Of a DNA stretch of 64,000 nucleotides, positions 10,369-22,319 are shown in pieces. The position numbers were made by a program, and so were the translations under genes. Source of the DNA: Diphasiastrum complanatum. Taxonomy: Eukaryota > Streptophyta > Lycopodiopsida > Lycopodiales > Lycopodiaceae. The stretch lies in the NCBI GenBank assembly GCA_029204225.1, contig CM055113.1, positions 33,506,329 through 33,570,328 of the forward strand. The letters are read 5' to 3'. Below the pieces are notes generated by a model. It saw nothing but the letters and a program-made list of their open reading frames with translations, did not search any database and was not told the origin of the DNA. Numbering within the stretch: the first letter of the stretch is position 1; each line of letters starts with the position of its first letter.

Positions 10369-12478
10369 AGTTGATAAGTATTTCCTATTGACTTGCATAT
10401 TTGTGACGCGCAAATATGGCATTTCCTTTATTGTCAATGAAATATTCCTATTCTTTTACTGTACATCACTAGCTTTTCTGCAATTTCTTAATTCTCATGT
10501 TTGGAAAGACCATACTCAATGTTAGTTCATGACCGTTGACTGCTACAATTGATTGATTGCTTTGATAGCCAGCGCACATGTTCATTGAATAAGCAGGCAG
10601 TTGAGCTATACCTGCTCATTCCATTCACTGGTGTTATGGTAGCCGACAAATATCAGTATAATATATTGAAGATTATTGAACATGAAGGAAAGAATCTGGT
10701 GTGCTGATTGTCATTTTCCAGTTTTCAACTTCCTTAGGATATGGAATCTGCACCCTTGTCACTACTTTTTTGATCTGACTATGCCCATGTGTTTTGGAAA
10801 CTCACCAGCACCGTTATCTGCATTTCATCTGATAAGTAACATTGTAAAGGTGGAACTTACAGAACATTGTGCTATCCTTTTACTTTCTATTTAATGTGCG
10901 TGTCTTTAAGGCGGCGTCTTTAAGATTGGTGAACTTCTTATTATCTGATCTTACTTGTTTTATTGATGTTTTATTATAGCTTGTAGGTTTTGTATCATTA
11001 GCTTAATTTGGGTGCAATTGGTGATTTTCCTTGCCAATCCTCCAGCCAATTAGAATCGCATATATGAAGATAACTACTTTTTCTAAATCCTATGTTTTGG
11101 TGATCTCTCTTCAGAGCTAGGTAGAAGCTTTTTGTTCACTAGGAACCACTTCCAAATATGTACACAATTTGGCATGTTCTTTTGGCCTGGGGTATTGTGC
11201 AAAAACCCAAGCTTTCAGATATGATCAAACTGAAAAGCAAAGTTCCCAAAGGCACTAGTAGAAGCAGAGAAGCATAAGGCAACTATCTTGCGAATTTTAT
11301 CATGAGAATGTTGCTGTGCACAGGCCCCACTGTGGTGCCTCAGTAAGTTGCAAATATGCTGCCGAAAACCAGCTTTAGGCATCAACAGAACTACCCTGAC
11401 TGGAAATCGCCTGCAGCACCATGTACTCCAGACACACGTCCATTTGACATGATCAAAATTCACCCACATAAAATATTCAAAACTCATGGAGTGCTGGACG
11501 TGAGAGCTGTTAGCAGCCTAGATGTCCTACTTCCGTTGATCCTTCTTGGGAAAGCTTCTATTCACATCTAATAGGTATGGGCTCTTGAGAGAGACTCTAC
11601 ACCATGTTCTAAGAGGATCTTCAGGTTCTTTAGTCACGTCTGATTGGTAAGAGTCTAACTAGTGAATTTATCGGGGTTCCTAAAAATTAGGCATATATGA
11701 GATTGGACAAAGAACTTAGCTGGGTTTCAGCATATCATGGAATATTGACAAAGTTACTAGCAAATATTGGGTGTCAATTGAGGAAGAGTTGACTTCAGCC
11801 TTGGCTGACCTTGATCACTCAATGGAGTTCCTTGTGCCCACGTTTAGTAGTATTGCATTTTATAGAGAGCTTCATATTCTTTCACTCAAGGGAACATAGT
11901 CTGTACAAGAACACTAGTTTGAGGTCACTCAAGACTCAAGAGTATGATGTAGTGTTGTTTCAAGCCATCACCCCCACTCTCCATAGAGCCCCTTGTGCAG
12001 TTTGAAGATTAACATGAGATTTGCCACACCTAAAGATCTGACCAAGCTGTTGCATTCAAAAGATAACAGGTGTATCTTGAAGATTTGATAAGGATCATTG
12101 TTTGTTTCGATTCTCCCTTTGTCTGGCCATTGACATATTCATGTCAATTCATCTTTTGTGCAAAGATAAGAAATATATTTCCAGATATGATAAATCATCT
12201 GCGACTCTCACAACAATCTGTATATATGTTAATCTTGCTCTTTGAACGATCTTGGTTTTTGTTGTGAACTCTTAGTTGGGAATCATTGTTGAGCCATCCT
12301 TGAATACAATATGCCTTGACAAGATCCTATGCACTAATTCAAAAAATTAGTTTCCTGGATTTAGGACTAATCAAGTTTGGGGAAACGTTTGGGTTTGGGT
12401 ATGATTTTTGTAACTATACAAGCATCATCCATAAAGCGTAGTGTCTTTGGATTAAATATCTCCCAAATTTGCATTCAC
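10369..12478. other. YKT6 3' region and non-coding span
   Basis: The first few hundred bases should hold the YKT6 3' UTR. No single clear poly(A) signal can be chosen. Beyond that, short open stretches on both strands at 11215-11571 show no family motif. No RNA gene or repeat was recognised. Confidence 0.4.
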
Positions 12479-12479
12479 G

Positions 12480-12606
12480 AACATTGATATATTTGAAGCA
12501 AGTTAGTTCAAATCCAATTACGTGCTTCTTGGTTTCCAAGGTGAGGCTCAAACGTGGGACATAAAAATTTTTGAATGCCGAGCTAACCAACTGTGCCAAC
12601 CTCATT
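12480..12606 (-). mobile_element. tRNA-derived SINE head (candidate)
   Basis: On the minus strand a box A (TGGCACAGTTGGTTAGC, core at 12598-12587) is followed at tRNA-like spacing by a box B (CACGTTTGAGCCTC, 12556-12543). This is an RNA polymerase III internal promoter layout without a foldable complete tRNA, as in plant SINEs. The 3' end is not defined. Confidence 0.45.
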
Positions 12607-12609
12607 GGG

Positions 12610-13314
12610 TCAAATCCAAGTACATGATATGAAAAAGTGCCAAAAGTGTTAGTGAAGATGGTCTTTAATCTATGTTCTAGAGCAATTGCGATCTAATTCT
12701 AGTTTGTGATACATCCCATGAAGATGATATCCTCTTGCTTACCAAGCAATTGAATACTTGGTTGATAAATGACGATATAATAATCTTTGACTTTGTCCTT
12801 GAAGTAGTTTGGTTGATCCAAATTCTATCTGCCCATTTTTCTATTTGCTCGTGTTTGATTTTTCTTGATTGAGAGCCCACCCCAAAACAAACCTCTCCCC
12901 CTCACACAAAAAAACAAAAAAAGAGTAAAATAATTAATTTTCACATTCTTATGAATTTTTGATATGTTAGTGTTGTGAGATTATGGTCTTTTTGGTTGTG
13001 AGCACACTAAGGCTCATTGGAACAAACAAACATCATACTCCACAACACTAGAGTCTTATATTATAGAGGTAGATGGGGATGTTACAAATGTTAATACAAA
13101 ACATTTGTTTGATGGAGCATGATGGGCATCTCGGGAGTCTTGAGAATGTTAAATAAGTTCAAAGATTGAGGTTATTGGAAGTGGTGTAGCCATGATTGAG
13201 TTTGATTGGAAGTGTTAGATGACCAACAACGTAGTACTTGTTTACTTTTATTTTTTTGATGAATGCTTGATAAGATGGATGATCTTAGAGACATTATCAT
13301 GATAAGAATGCTAG
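12610..13314. other. Non-coding span
   Basis: AT-rich; nothing recognisable apart from scattered stop-filled reading on the minus strand. Confidence 0.4.
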
Positions 13315-13766
13315 TATTATAGTAGAAGTGAGGTTCTTAACATCTAATGTGAAAATTTTGTTGCACTAACTTTACTTAATGGTGTATAAAGGTGGAGTTT
13401 AAATTTGTGCATGTGTGATCCTCTTTGTATTATAGTAGAAGTGAGGTTCTTAACATCTAATGTGAAAATTTTGTTGCACTAACTTTACTTAATGGTGTAT
13501 AAAGATGGAGTTTAAATTTGTGCATGTGTCATTCTCTTTGTATTATAGTGGAAGTGAGGTTCTTAACATCTAATGTGAAAATTTTGTTGCACTAACTTTA
13601 CTTAATGATATATAAAGATGGAGTTTAAATTTGTGCATGTGTGATCCTCTTTGTATTATAGTAGAAGTGAGGTTCTTAACATCTAATGTGAAAATTTTGT
13701 TGCACTAACTTTATTTAATGATATATAAAGATGGAGTTTAAATTTGTGCATGTGTGATCCTCTTTG
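13315..13766. repeat. 113-bp tandem repeat, exactly four copies
   Basis: The unit begins TATTATAGTAGAAGTGAGG and ends ATCCTCTTTG. Copies start at 13315, 13428, 13541 and 13654, each exactly 113 bp apart with only a few substitutions. No indels are evident and the array ends cleanly at 13766. Homogeneous spacing and low divergence indicate a recent local amplification. Confidence 0.95.
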
Positions 13767-14744
13767 TACTAATTACATAAGCACACATAGATAAGACATG
13801 AGAGCAAATCACTTACTGATAGGAAGGCTTTAATGACATGTGGAGTGGATTTTCAAAATGAGATTTTTTAAAGTCAGTTAATGTTAGATGTTGTGAGATC
13901 AAGAGGATCAACTAACTTGATTATTTCTAATCATTTGAGAATAAAAACAAAGTGACTGGGAGCTCAGTGTATTGCTTTCTAATAGTTTTGACCAGTCAAA
14001 TCAAAGATGGCATCATTAGTTCATATGATGAACATTCAAAGTGAATAACTTACTTTTTACTAGTTATTTATATTTACATATCTAATTGATAGGAAAGTTG
14101 ATTGGTTAATCCTCACTCATGTTGTTGCTAGCTCCATATATTGCCTTCTTAGTTCCAATATGGTTATCTATGGATTATTGGATGTATGATCTTTAATTGC
14201 TAATCTAAAAACTAGAGGATTCAATGCCAAGTGATTGATGATTTTCATTTGGTAAAGGATGGATCAAATTGCATTAGAGACTATCAAATATCTTAGGACT
14301 GGGATGGATATGATGCAGATTCCTAGGTTACTACACTCTTGTTTGATGAGAAACAATTTGATGGATGTAGATTTCCATGAGATTTTAATTCATTCATAAT
14401 TAACAATAGATGAAAACTCAAGCCTAGTTTGAGGGCTAAATTAGGACTTCTAGTGAGGACCTTTGCATATCTTGACCTTTATATGAAGGAGTTTTTTGAA
14501 ATTTTATATGAAAAGCTGTATCTTTTGAGGATGAGGTGAGAATAGATATCATAGATCCGTTATATCTAGGTACTACATGAAAGATGGTTGATGAATCACA
14601 TTCATTTTGAATACTTATATAGACTAGATGATAATCAAAAGATGATGATTCATAAGTGAGATTAGGGGATGAGCCTTTTTAAATTTCCTTTTTTATTACA
14701 AAATCACTTTCAAGAGAAAAATATATTACATCTCTAAATAGCTA
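13767..14744. other. Non-coding span
   Basis: AT-rich sequence without recognisable genes, RNA genes or repeats. Confidence 0.4.
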
Positions 14745-15200
14745 AGGGTTATGTTTATCATGTAGGAAGAATAAGCCAATTTATGCAAAGTCCACTTGTA
14801 TCTCATTGGAAAATGGCCAAAAGGGTCCTTAGATACATCCTCTTTTGGATTTAGTTCGTCCTTAAATTGAATTCCAATTTCAAGCTTTATCCATGTATTC
14901 AAATAAGTAGTACTTCGAATGATAATACATATTCCTTCAAGAGTACAAATCTCATACTAAAAGAAATTGATCATCTTGTATTCATGAAATTTCTAAAAAA
15001 CCAGGGGTTTCATTAAGTGAGAATTAGCTTATATGGCCTTCCAAATTTCATGAATAGAGAGATACCTAAAAGTAAATGCCAGTCACAAGTATTCAGATCA
15101 ATATCACAGAAGAAGTTTTCTTTTAGGATTATTGATATCCCATACCATTAGTTTTCCCACCAAGAAGAAGATTCTTTGCTTCCAATTCTAGAGACAACCT
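14745..15200 (+). pseudogene. Ty1/copia reverse transcriptase-RNase H scrap
   Basis: Translation gives GRISQFMQSPLVSHWKMAKR then VLRYIL, a hallmark copia segment between reverse transcriptase and RNase H. It is followed by stop-filled sequence including PGVSL. It is a short, badly decayed fragment with no LTR seen nearby. Confidence 0.65.
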
Positions 15201-15960
15201 TCTGATACACGAAATAAATTTTAATAGATATCAAAAAAATCAATTTTGAATAGGCCAAAAGAATGACTCTATAAGACTCATGGCTTCCCATCACGTTATC
15301 AACCTCCACATGCTATTAAAACTTCATCCCAATGGACTGAGAGTCACTATTTTTTGTCCGTACCAACAAGTTTTAGATGTGTTCCATGTGTCAAAAATCT
15401 ATCCTTTTGTAATTACTATATTATCTTCTTAGAACTTGTAAATATTCTTGGTTGCCTAGGATTTTTTTAATCTCTTTTATATCTCTTTGTTGATAGAGAT
15501 TCTTACATGCAATAACGTTTTACCCGACATTATGACAATATCCTACATAATACAATTTAATATATATAGTTATCGATTCATATGTCCATCTCACTTACTC
15601 CCATACAAATTTTGGTCAATGAAAAATAACTATGTTCACAATGGGGAAAGTGAAATCATAGATTGTTACAAAATCATTACAAACAAATACCAAATGCTTT
15701 TCATATAGCCCAAGTCACAACCAAACACAAATTCAATGAAGTCACTTCCTCTTCTACATATATAATAACACCTTATTATGGTCTCATACAATTATCTAAT
15801 TTTTGTAACAAAAATCATAGTGATCTCAATTTGACTAAATTATCCGACTTACTAAAGTCATTTCACTATTTTAAGACCATTTCAAAATAAATTATCAATT
15901 TGACTAAATTATCCAACTTACTAAAGTCATTTCATGATCAAGATGTGAAAAATCAAACCA
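15201..15960. other. Non-coding span
   Basis: No supported gene. A 43-bp phrase with AATTTGACTAAATTATCC occurs twice around 15828 and 15897, probably a local duplication. Confidence 0.4.
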
Positions 15961-17145
15961 AAACATCACAAGTGGATCAATAGATCTTTTGCTCAAACCA
16001 AATCTTGCAAAGCATGAGGAGAAGTGAGGATAATGCACAAGACTATGTGCTTAGAATGAAGTCTCTAACAAAGAGTTAGCCTCTATTAAAGAGAAGATTC
16101 AAGATACTGAGCTAGTCCAAGCGATAGGAATCATCAAAAGGAGTCCAAGCAAGAAGATGCACCATCAAGCTCAAAGGGCAAAAGCAAGAAAGACAAATCC
16201 AAGTGCAAGTGCTTCTCTTGTGGAAAGAAGGGGCACTTTGCATCAGAATGCTTCAAAAAGAAGAAGGCACAAGAAGAGAAGCAAAGTCACATTGCACATC
16301 AAGAGGAGGAGAATGAAGAAGAATATCCCTTAATGGCATCCATCTCAAAACCATCATCCAAATCCAACACAAGTGAAGCTTGGTGAATTGATAGTGGGGC
16401 TAGCTTCCACATGACTTTCCAAAAGGACTAATTTTCCACTCTACTCTCTTATAATGATGTGAAAAAGTCTATTTTTACATCTAGTGATCAAGAGTGTAGG
16501 TTAAGTGGTGTAGGAACTATTTCATTGTACTTGGGATCATCCAAAAGGATGAATCTTGAAAATGTCCTTTATATACCATCTATCACTAAGAAATTTGTTG
16601 AGTGTTGGCCAATTGATGGATAATGGCATTGATGTACATTTTAAGCATGGAGTTTGTTCCAGCTTTAAGAATGATGATTTCATAGCTAAAGGATTTAAAC
16701 AAGGAGGAGATCACCAAAGTGGAGCTATGGCACAAAAGGTTGGGCCACCCAAACTTCAAAGCAAGGGAATCTATGTGTGCAAAGGAGCTTTCACTCGGCC
16801 TCCCCAAGCAATTGTGAAGATGTGGTAAGCATTGTGAGGCTTGTAGCCTCTCAAAGGCTCTTACATTCAAATGTGGATAGCTTCTCACAAGCATCCAATG
16901 GAGGTGCAAAGTATTATGTATATTTTATAGATGATCATTCATGATATGCTTGGATTCATGGTTTTTCTACAAAATGTTTGGTGTTTAATTCATTTGTAAA
17001 ATTCAGAACTCTAGTATAAAATCAACTTAATACCAAGAGTAAGGTATTAAAAAGTGATAATGGAGGAGAGTATAGCTCCAATAGAATGATACAGTTTTGT
17101 AATTCTAATGGCATAAAGAGGGAGTTATCTTGTCCTTATACCCCT
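15961..17145 (+). pseudogene. Ty1/copia gag-protease-integrase, truncated
   Basis: In order: a basic gag end; a zinc knuckle CKCFSCGKKGHFASEC near 16205; the protease active-site motif IDSGASFHM near 16390, preceded by a TGA stop; the pre-integrase segment LENVLYIPS with LLSVGQLMDNGIDVHF after a frameshift; the integrase HHCC zinc region with LWHKRLGHPNF and CGKHCEAC; and an integrase core with VLKSDNGGEYSS and SCPYTPH. At 17145 the expected QQNGVAER continuation is replaced by a CACTA terminus. Several frameshifts and stops make it non-functional. No 5' LTR was identified. Confidence 0.85.
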
Positions 17146-17159
17146 CACTACAAGAAAAG

Positions 17160-17775
17160 ATGGCAAAAATTGCGGGAAAAAATGGCAAGAATTGCGGAAA
17201 TTTCAGCAATTTTTGTCATTTTTTGCCAAAAAAATTGCGGAAACGGTTTCCGCAATTTTTTTGGCAAATCCGCAATTTTGGTCCCGCAATTTTTTTGGCT
17301 AATTTTTCATAATTTTTATGGCTAAATTAACAATAAAAAAAATTGCGGAAACCCACCCGCAATTTTTTGGCATAATAATTGCGGACTTATTTCCACAATT
17401 TGTTTCCGCAATTTGTTTGGCTGATATTTTTTGCCCGATTTTTTGGGCAAAAATTGTCAAAAAAAAATTGCGGAAATTCATTTCCGCAAATTGTTGTGGC
17501 AAAAATTGCGGATATTTTTCCGCAATTTTTTGTGCAAAAATCGCGAAAAAAATTACAAAAATTCATTTTCGTAATTTTTTTCAAAATAGTGTCAAAAATT
17601 TGCGAAAAATAAATTCGCAATAGAATATAAATTGAGAATTTATTTTTCGCAATTTTTATACACTTTTGAAAAAAAAATTGCGGAAATGAATTTTCACAAT
17701 TGTTTCGACAATTTTTGCCAAAAAAATTGCGAATAAATACCTGCAATTTGTTGGCTAAAATTGCAAAAAATATCA
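17160..17775. repeat. CACTA subterminal TTGCGG/CCGCAA repeats
   Basis: About fifteen copies of AATTGCGGAAA or its complement occur in both orientations, separated by poly-T/poly-A. Such dense, bidirectional subterminal motifs are the transposase-binding sites of CACTA elements and allow extensive fold-back. Confidence 0.85.
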
Positions 17776-18299
17776 CCGACCCTAAACCCTAAACCTCGAT
17801 AGCAAGTTCTTTACCTCAGATAATGGCTAAGCTAAACATGACTGCCGTGGCGTCGGATCCTTCTCTATAGTTGCACACTACATGACATACGAAAAAGATT
17901 ATGAAATTGTAAAAAAACTTATTTCTATCTCTCTAATGAGGTCCATACTTTTTATAAGGCTTTCACAATTTAGAGTATGACATCCCATGCATTGTCTTAT
18001 GTCTCAAAGTACATGTGCAATAATTAGACTCTTAGAAAAAGTGAGGTTAAATCTCTTTAACTGTAAATAACAGCTGAGCTGAACCCAACTGTTGTAGCAT
18101 TGGATCCTCCTCTACATCAACATGATTCATGATCAAAACTGAAATAAGGAATATATCTCATTCTCTCTCTCTTTCTCATTCTCTCTTTCTCTCTCTTTGT
18201 CTCTCTCCCTCTCCCTCTCTTTATGTAAATAGCTAGGACCGTACCAAGTTTCAAAAGAAAGAGATGGAGAGAGAGAAAGAAGAAATGAGAAAGCGAACT

Positions 18300-19083
18300 A
18301 ACCTGGGATAAACTTTTCATCATTTTCATCTATATTTGTACAGTCTTTCGGAGTTCTTCCATTTCTTCACTTTGTCTCTCTATCTCCTTCCTCATTTCAT
18401 CTACTTGGGAAGAATATTGCATCTCTTTTCTATAGACACTTAGGCCTCTTACTCTCTTTCGTCCCCGACTATTTTCTTCTAAAATCTTCATTACTTTGTC
18501 ATCGGGGTTTGTTCCTAACATATAATTAATTAAAATCTTTGTTCTACACAAAAAAAAAAAAACATAGCTAATCAAATTTACATGCAAAATCATACATATG
18601 TTCATCATTACATTTTATAAAATTAAATGTATTTAAACCATAATTTCAAAAAATATACGTTATTATATCTCATGCTGGGTGTTACCTTCAAAGTCTCAGC
18701 CACATGTCAGGATCCAACTCGTCTGCTTTTAGTTTGCCAAAACCTTTACTAGTATGAGCATCCACATAGATCTCGGCAACAGTTGGAGCCCTATTATTTT
18801 CTTGTGCCTAAAATTTGGCACTCAACAATAGACAAAAATAAATGACATCATGAAAAAAGAGGTTTCGCATATCGGAGTATACAAATGCAAGTTTTGTTGT
18901 ATACACACATACCAATCTCATATTGATGCCCACATATCTAGCTCGACCAGCATTCGACATCTTTTGTTGTAGAAGCTGCCATCTCTCCTTTTCCATCCAC
19001 TCAGGACATTTTGGCGTTAAATTTTCTACCTCTACTTTATCAATCTTGAGTCTTTGACTCAATGAACAAAAACTGGATGACAA
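18300..19083 (-). pseudogene. Ptta/En/Spm-type CACTA-associated protein
   Basis: Exon A (to 18913) contains CPEWMEKERWQLLQQKMSNA. Exon B (18807-18686), joined in phase 0, has TVAEIYVDAHTSKGFGKL. Exon C (18543-18300) has ILEENSRGRKRVRGL followed by a coiled coil with repeated E-E-M/L heptads. This order (Trp-rich N-part, THTKKDG-like motif, R-x-RG box, coiled coil) is that of plant Transposase_24/Ptta family proteins. Splice sites are good, but a stop occurs at the end of exon B and another after KTVQI. Confidence 0.6.
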
Positions 19084-19339
19084 TTTGTCCTTGAAGTACT
19101 GTGATGAAAACTAGAAATCATATTCTGCCTGTGATATGAAATAAGTCTTTACTTTCTTACTCTATTCGCTACGTTTCTCTCTGTCTCTTACAGATCTCTG
19201 TATTCACATATTTCTCTTTCGTTATGATCCAGAGAGGATCGTTTATACCTCCACTATGTGGAGTTTACAAGATAGCTAAACGTCGAATCATATGACTAGT
19301 TAACGCTAATCAACTAATTAGTTAGTCTCCGCCGTTGCT

Positions 19340-19625
19340 ACTCGTTTCAGGTGGGCGTGAGGCCAGTTGAGCTGCCAGCTGGCAGCGCGAAAGATTTTTC
19401 TTCGTTTGATTCGTAATCTCTCATTTGCATTCGTTCTTTTTGTTTCTTTTTGTAGTTTTCGTTTTGCATCCCTTTTGCGGTTTGTGGTCCTTGAGGTGTG
19501 TTTGCGATTCGCGAATCGTTTGTGCTTTGAGTCAAAGACACGTTGACTATCACGAATTATTCTCGTTCGACCTTCGTGTCTTGTTCGTGCTGCGACAAAG
19601 CTGCAGGAGCTCACCATTTCTGACA
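19340..19625 (+). repeat. 5' LTR of gypsy element (conserved part)
   Basis: It aligns with 21960-22235 over GGGCGTGA, CTAGCTGGCA-like, CTTTTGCGGTT, GATTCGC and GTTCGACCTTCG blocks, ending TTTCTGACA. Divergence is substantial, indicating an old insertion. Confidence 0.75.
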
Positions 19626-19730
19626 AAAATATGGCAGGCAATTATCCACTCTGGATCTCCTCGATCTTGAGAAATTCGTCAACGTATCGATCGAGATAGT
19701 CCACGAACCCGTTGACATAGTCCACCCCCA

Positions 19731-21890
19731 ATGGACAATCCTAGATCATTTGTATCCCATGCAGTCCGAAACTTCCCCAAGATCGACCTTTCGAGGTTTG
19801 ATGCCAAGAGAGATCCATGACGATTTCTTCATAACTACACTCAAGCGTGTAGGGCCTATGGAGATGACAGCCCGCAAGAGCTGTTAAGATATTTCAATCT
19901 ACGCCTAACCAATACAACAAAAGATTGGTATTTCAATCTTGAGAAAAATGAATGAGATGATTGGAACATCTTACATGCAAAATACATCATAGGATTCAAA
20001 ACTACCCGATTTCTCTCAGACTCATTCTGGCAATTAGGAAAAATCTGTATGGATAAAAAAAACGAGTCCCTACGCAACTATATTAAAAGATTCAAGAGAT
20101 TGTGCGGTGGATGTGATCCTGATAGCGTCCTAGACCATAGCGTCCTAACATGGTTCATGGCAAGACTACCCAAGGGAATCAAGCAGCAAATGAAACAAAG
20201 AGACAAAAACATGTCTTTTCAAGCAGCTTGCCATTAAGAGAGTCGACGAGAGTGAAAGCACTAGTTCAGACTCTGATAATTACGAACAAGAACAAAGATG
20301 CAGAAAGGAATGAAGGGCCAAACGTAAGGATAATGTACATGATAATGCTTTCGTCTCCACAACTAATAGCACTGATACCATTATATCCGCCATAGAAAGA
20401 TTGCACATGTAGAGCAATGAGCAAATCAAAAAGCTCACCACTGACCTTACTGCGGTTGTGGATCAGCAGCTGAAGGGCTTGCAACCAAGACCTACCTTTA
20501 CCTATCCAAGGAGAGAATCTACCTGGTGCCCACAGTGCTCTTGCAACCATACCGGAAATGAGTGCCCGCAGTTAGAGCAGCCCGCACGATAATGCCATAT
20601 CTGTAATATGAGCAATCACGATACTAGATACTGTTGATACAATCTTAAAGACCAAGCATCTCGTCGACCAGCACCAAATCTCATCCCATTGGCACAATGA
20701 CAATGTGCCTTGCCCCAACCGCCACCTAGATTGGCATTACCACCCATTCTCCCCATAACCCAAGGCTTAGTAGTGCAAAATCCACAACCAACTGCTCAGC
20801 AGGTAAACACACTGAAGAACCCTCCTACCACGAGGAGGAAGCACCGCATTCAGTCCCAGTGCATTTCATAGATGGAGACTTAATATTGATCTATGCCAAC
20901 CAACTTAGAGTTACGGGATTTAGAGCTCCCATTAAGTGTTATGGATGTGGAGAAAACCATAGGATTGCCGAGTGCCCTAACAAGCCACAAGGCGATTTTG
21001 TACCACTATGCCCCGATTGTAGGTACGGACACCCATACCTTACGTGTCCAATGAGAAAATAAAAACAAGGAGATGTCTCTGCCCCGCTGCACCTAATGAG
21101 TGTGGTAGGAGAACCCAAGGCATCTAAGATGTCAGTATTCATCCATACTAGAGCCTTGAAATGAAGGAGAAAGAACCAACCAAATTTGCCACTAACGATC
21201 CTGCTAGTGAATCATCCCATCTCTATACGTAGGTGAATACCCTAATCTCACAGTTGAGCAAGATAATTTTAGATGAATGAAAGAATGGGTGAAAGAAGCT
21301 CAAGCCCTAGACCAAGCCAGAGAGGCAACCCGAGAGCACAACCAACGTCCCGAAGGAGAGAACGATCAATGGCCAACCGCTTTCCCTCACTCCCTAGTGA
21401 ATCTGAGATTACTACAGTTCATCCATGAAACCGAATAGAATGCACACGAGCATTTTGGTCTAGAAGTTCCTTTCCATAAGAAGGAGGCAAAAAAGGACCA
21501 TACCACTGTCCTAGTCGATCTATTGAGAAGTGACGTCAAAATCCTCTTAGGCACCCTGCTCAAAATGCATCCGACCCTCTAGAAAGGATTGAAATCTTAT
21601 ATAGATGGACCAGAGGGCAGTGAGAAACTTGAAGCTCACCCTACCAATCCAGTGCCAGATGTAGAAGTAGAGGGATCACAACCAGTCCACCAAGTAGGGG
21701 TAGGATGGGAGAAAGATGCCAAGCATGTAACCATCGGAATCACGCATCGAGGATTTCCATAAGAATCAACCATAGTCGATGGAGGGCCAAGAGTGAATAT
21801 CATCTCCTCCAAGCTTTATCACGAATGGGGACTTACTCACATGGTAAGCACTCCTTTTAAGATTCGATTAGCTGACTAATCCAGTGTGAA
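19731..21890 (+). pseudogene. Ty3/gypsy gag-protease polyprotein
   Basis: It begins MDNPRSFVSHAVRNFPK just after the 5' LTR. The Retrotrans_gag part includes LTNTTKDWYFNL and ESLRNYIKRFKRL. Four zinc-knuckle-like motifs follow. Near 20525 is CPQCSCNHTGNEC, near 20600 CHICNMSNHDTRYC, near 20940 CYGCGENHRIAEC and near 21015 CPDCRYGHPYLTC. A charged linker leads to an aspartic protease, IVDGGPRVNIISSKLYHEWG, with FKIRLAD downstream (about 21770-21880). Early stops are TGA at expected Trp positions (DP-stop-RF, NE-stop-DDW). The protease has DGG rather than DTG or DSG. It is not functional. Confidence 0.8.
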
Positions 21891-21959
21891 CCATTAGGCG
21901 TACGTCTCTCTCTCTCTGTCTCAGTATTATAGAATTCTGATATTCAGATTCTATGTTAT

Positions 21960-22235
21960 AGCTCATTTCAGCTGGGCGTGAAGCCTAAGACTCCAAGCCT
22001 GTTGAGTTGCTAGCTGGCAAAGCGAAAGATTCTCCTTTGTTTCTTTCGTATCTTTTTGTTTTACGTCCTTTTGCGGTTGTTGCGGTCCTGGAGGTATGTT
22101 TACGATTCATGAATGATTCGCAAATCGTTTGTCCTTCAAGTCAAGGGATGTTGACTTTCGCGAATTGTTCTCCGTTCGACCTTCGCTTCGTGTTCGTGTT
22201 GCGGCAAAGTTGCAGAAGTTCACCATTTCTGACAC
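21960..22235 (+). repeat. 3' LTR of gypsy element (conserved part)
   Basis: Partner of the repeat at 19340-19625. It starts about 70 bp after the protease reading and ends CACCATTTCTGACA. Confidence 0.75.
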
Positions 22236-22319
22236 AAGGAAGTGCACACCAAGGTAGCTTGAATCTGTTTCGTGCTAGATTTTGTAGTCTTGGACTTATC
22301 TAAATCTCCCCAATCTTAA

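Larger units (their letters stand above)
17146..19110. mobile_element. CACTA (En/Spm) element, left terminus plus body
   Basis: CACTACAAGAAAA at 17146 is the characteristic CACTA terminal sequence and starts exactly where the copia integrase reading breaks. About 600 bp of subterminal repeats follow, then minus-strand exons of a Ptta/En/Spm-type protein (18300-19083). No matching right terminus was found, and copia sequence does not resume. The right end given is only where recognisable CACTA sequence ends, and the element may have been truncated by the gypsy insertion. Confidence 0.7.
19160..22235 (+). mobile_element. Ty3/gypsy-type LTR element with gag-protease only
   Basis: Two diverged direct repeats bracket a single gag-protease reading of about 2.2 kb. 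The 5' repeat is about 19340-19625 and the 3' repeat about 21960-22235; both end CACCATTTCTGACA. The protease is followed almost immediately by the 3' LTR, so reverse transcriptase, RNase H and integrase are absent. LTR left edges are uncertain because shared similarity fades into TCTCTCTGTCTC. No primer-binding site or target duplication was resolved. Confidence 0.75.

Noticed and set aside
11215-11571. Overlapping ORFs of 71-90 codons on both strands
   Set aside because: No motif, no splice context and no support beyond being open.
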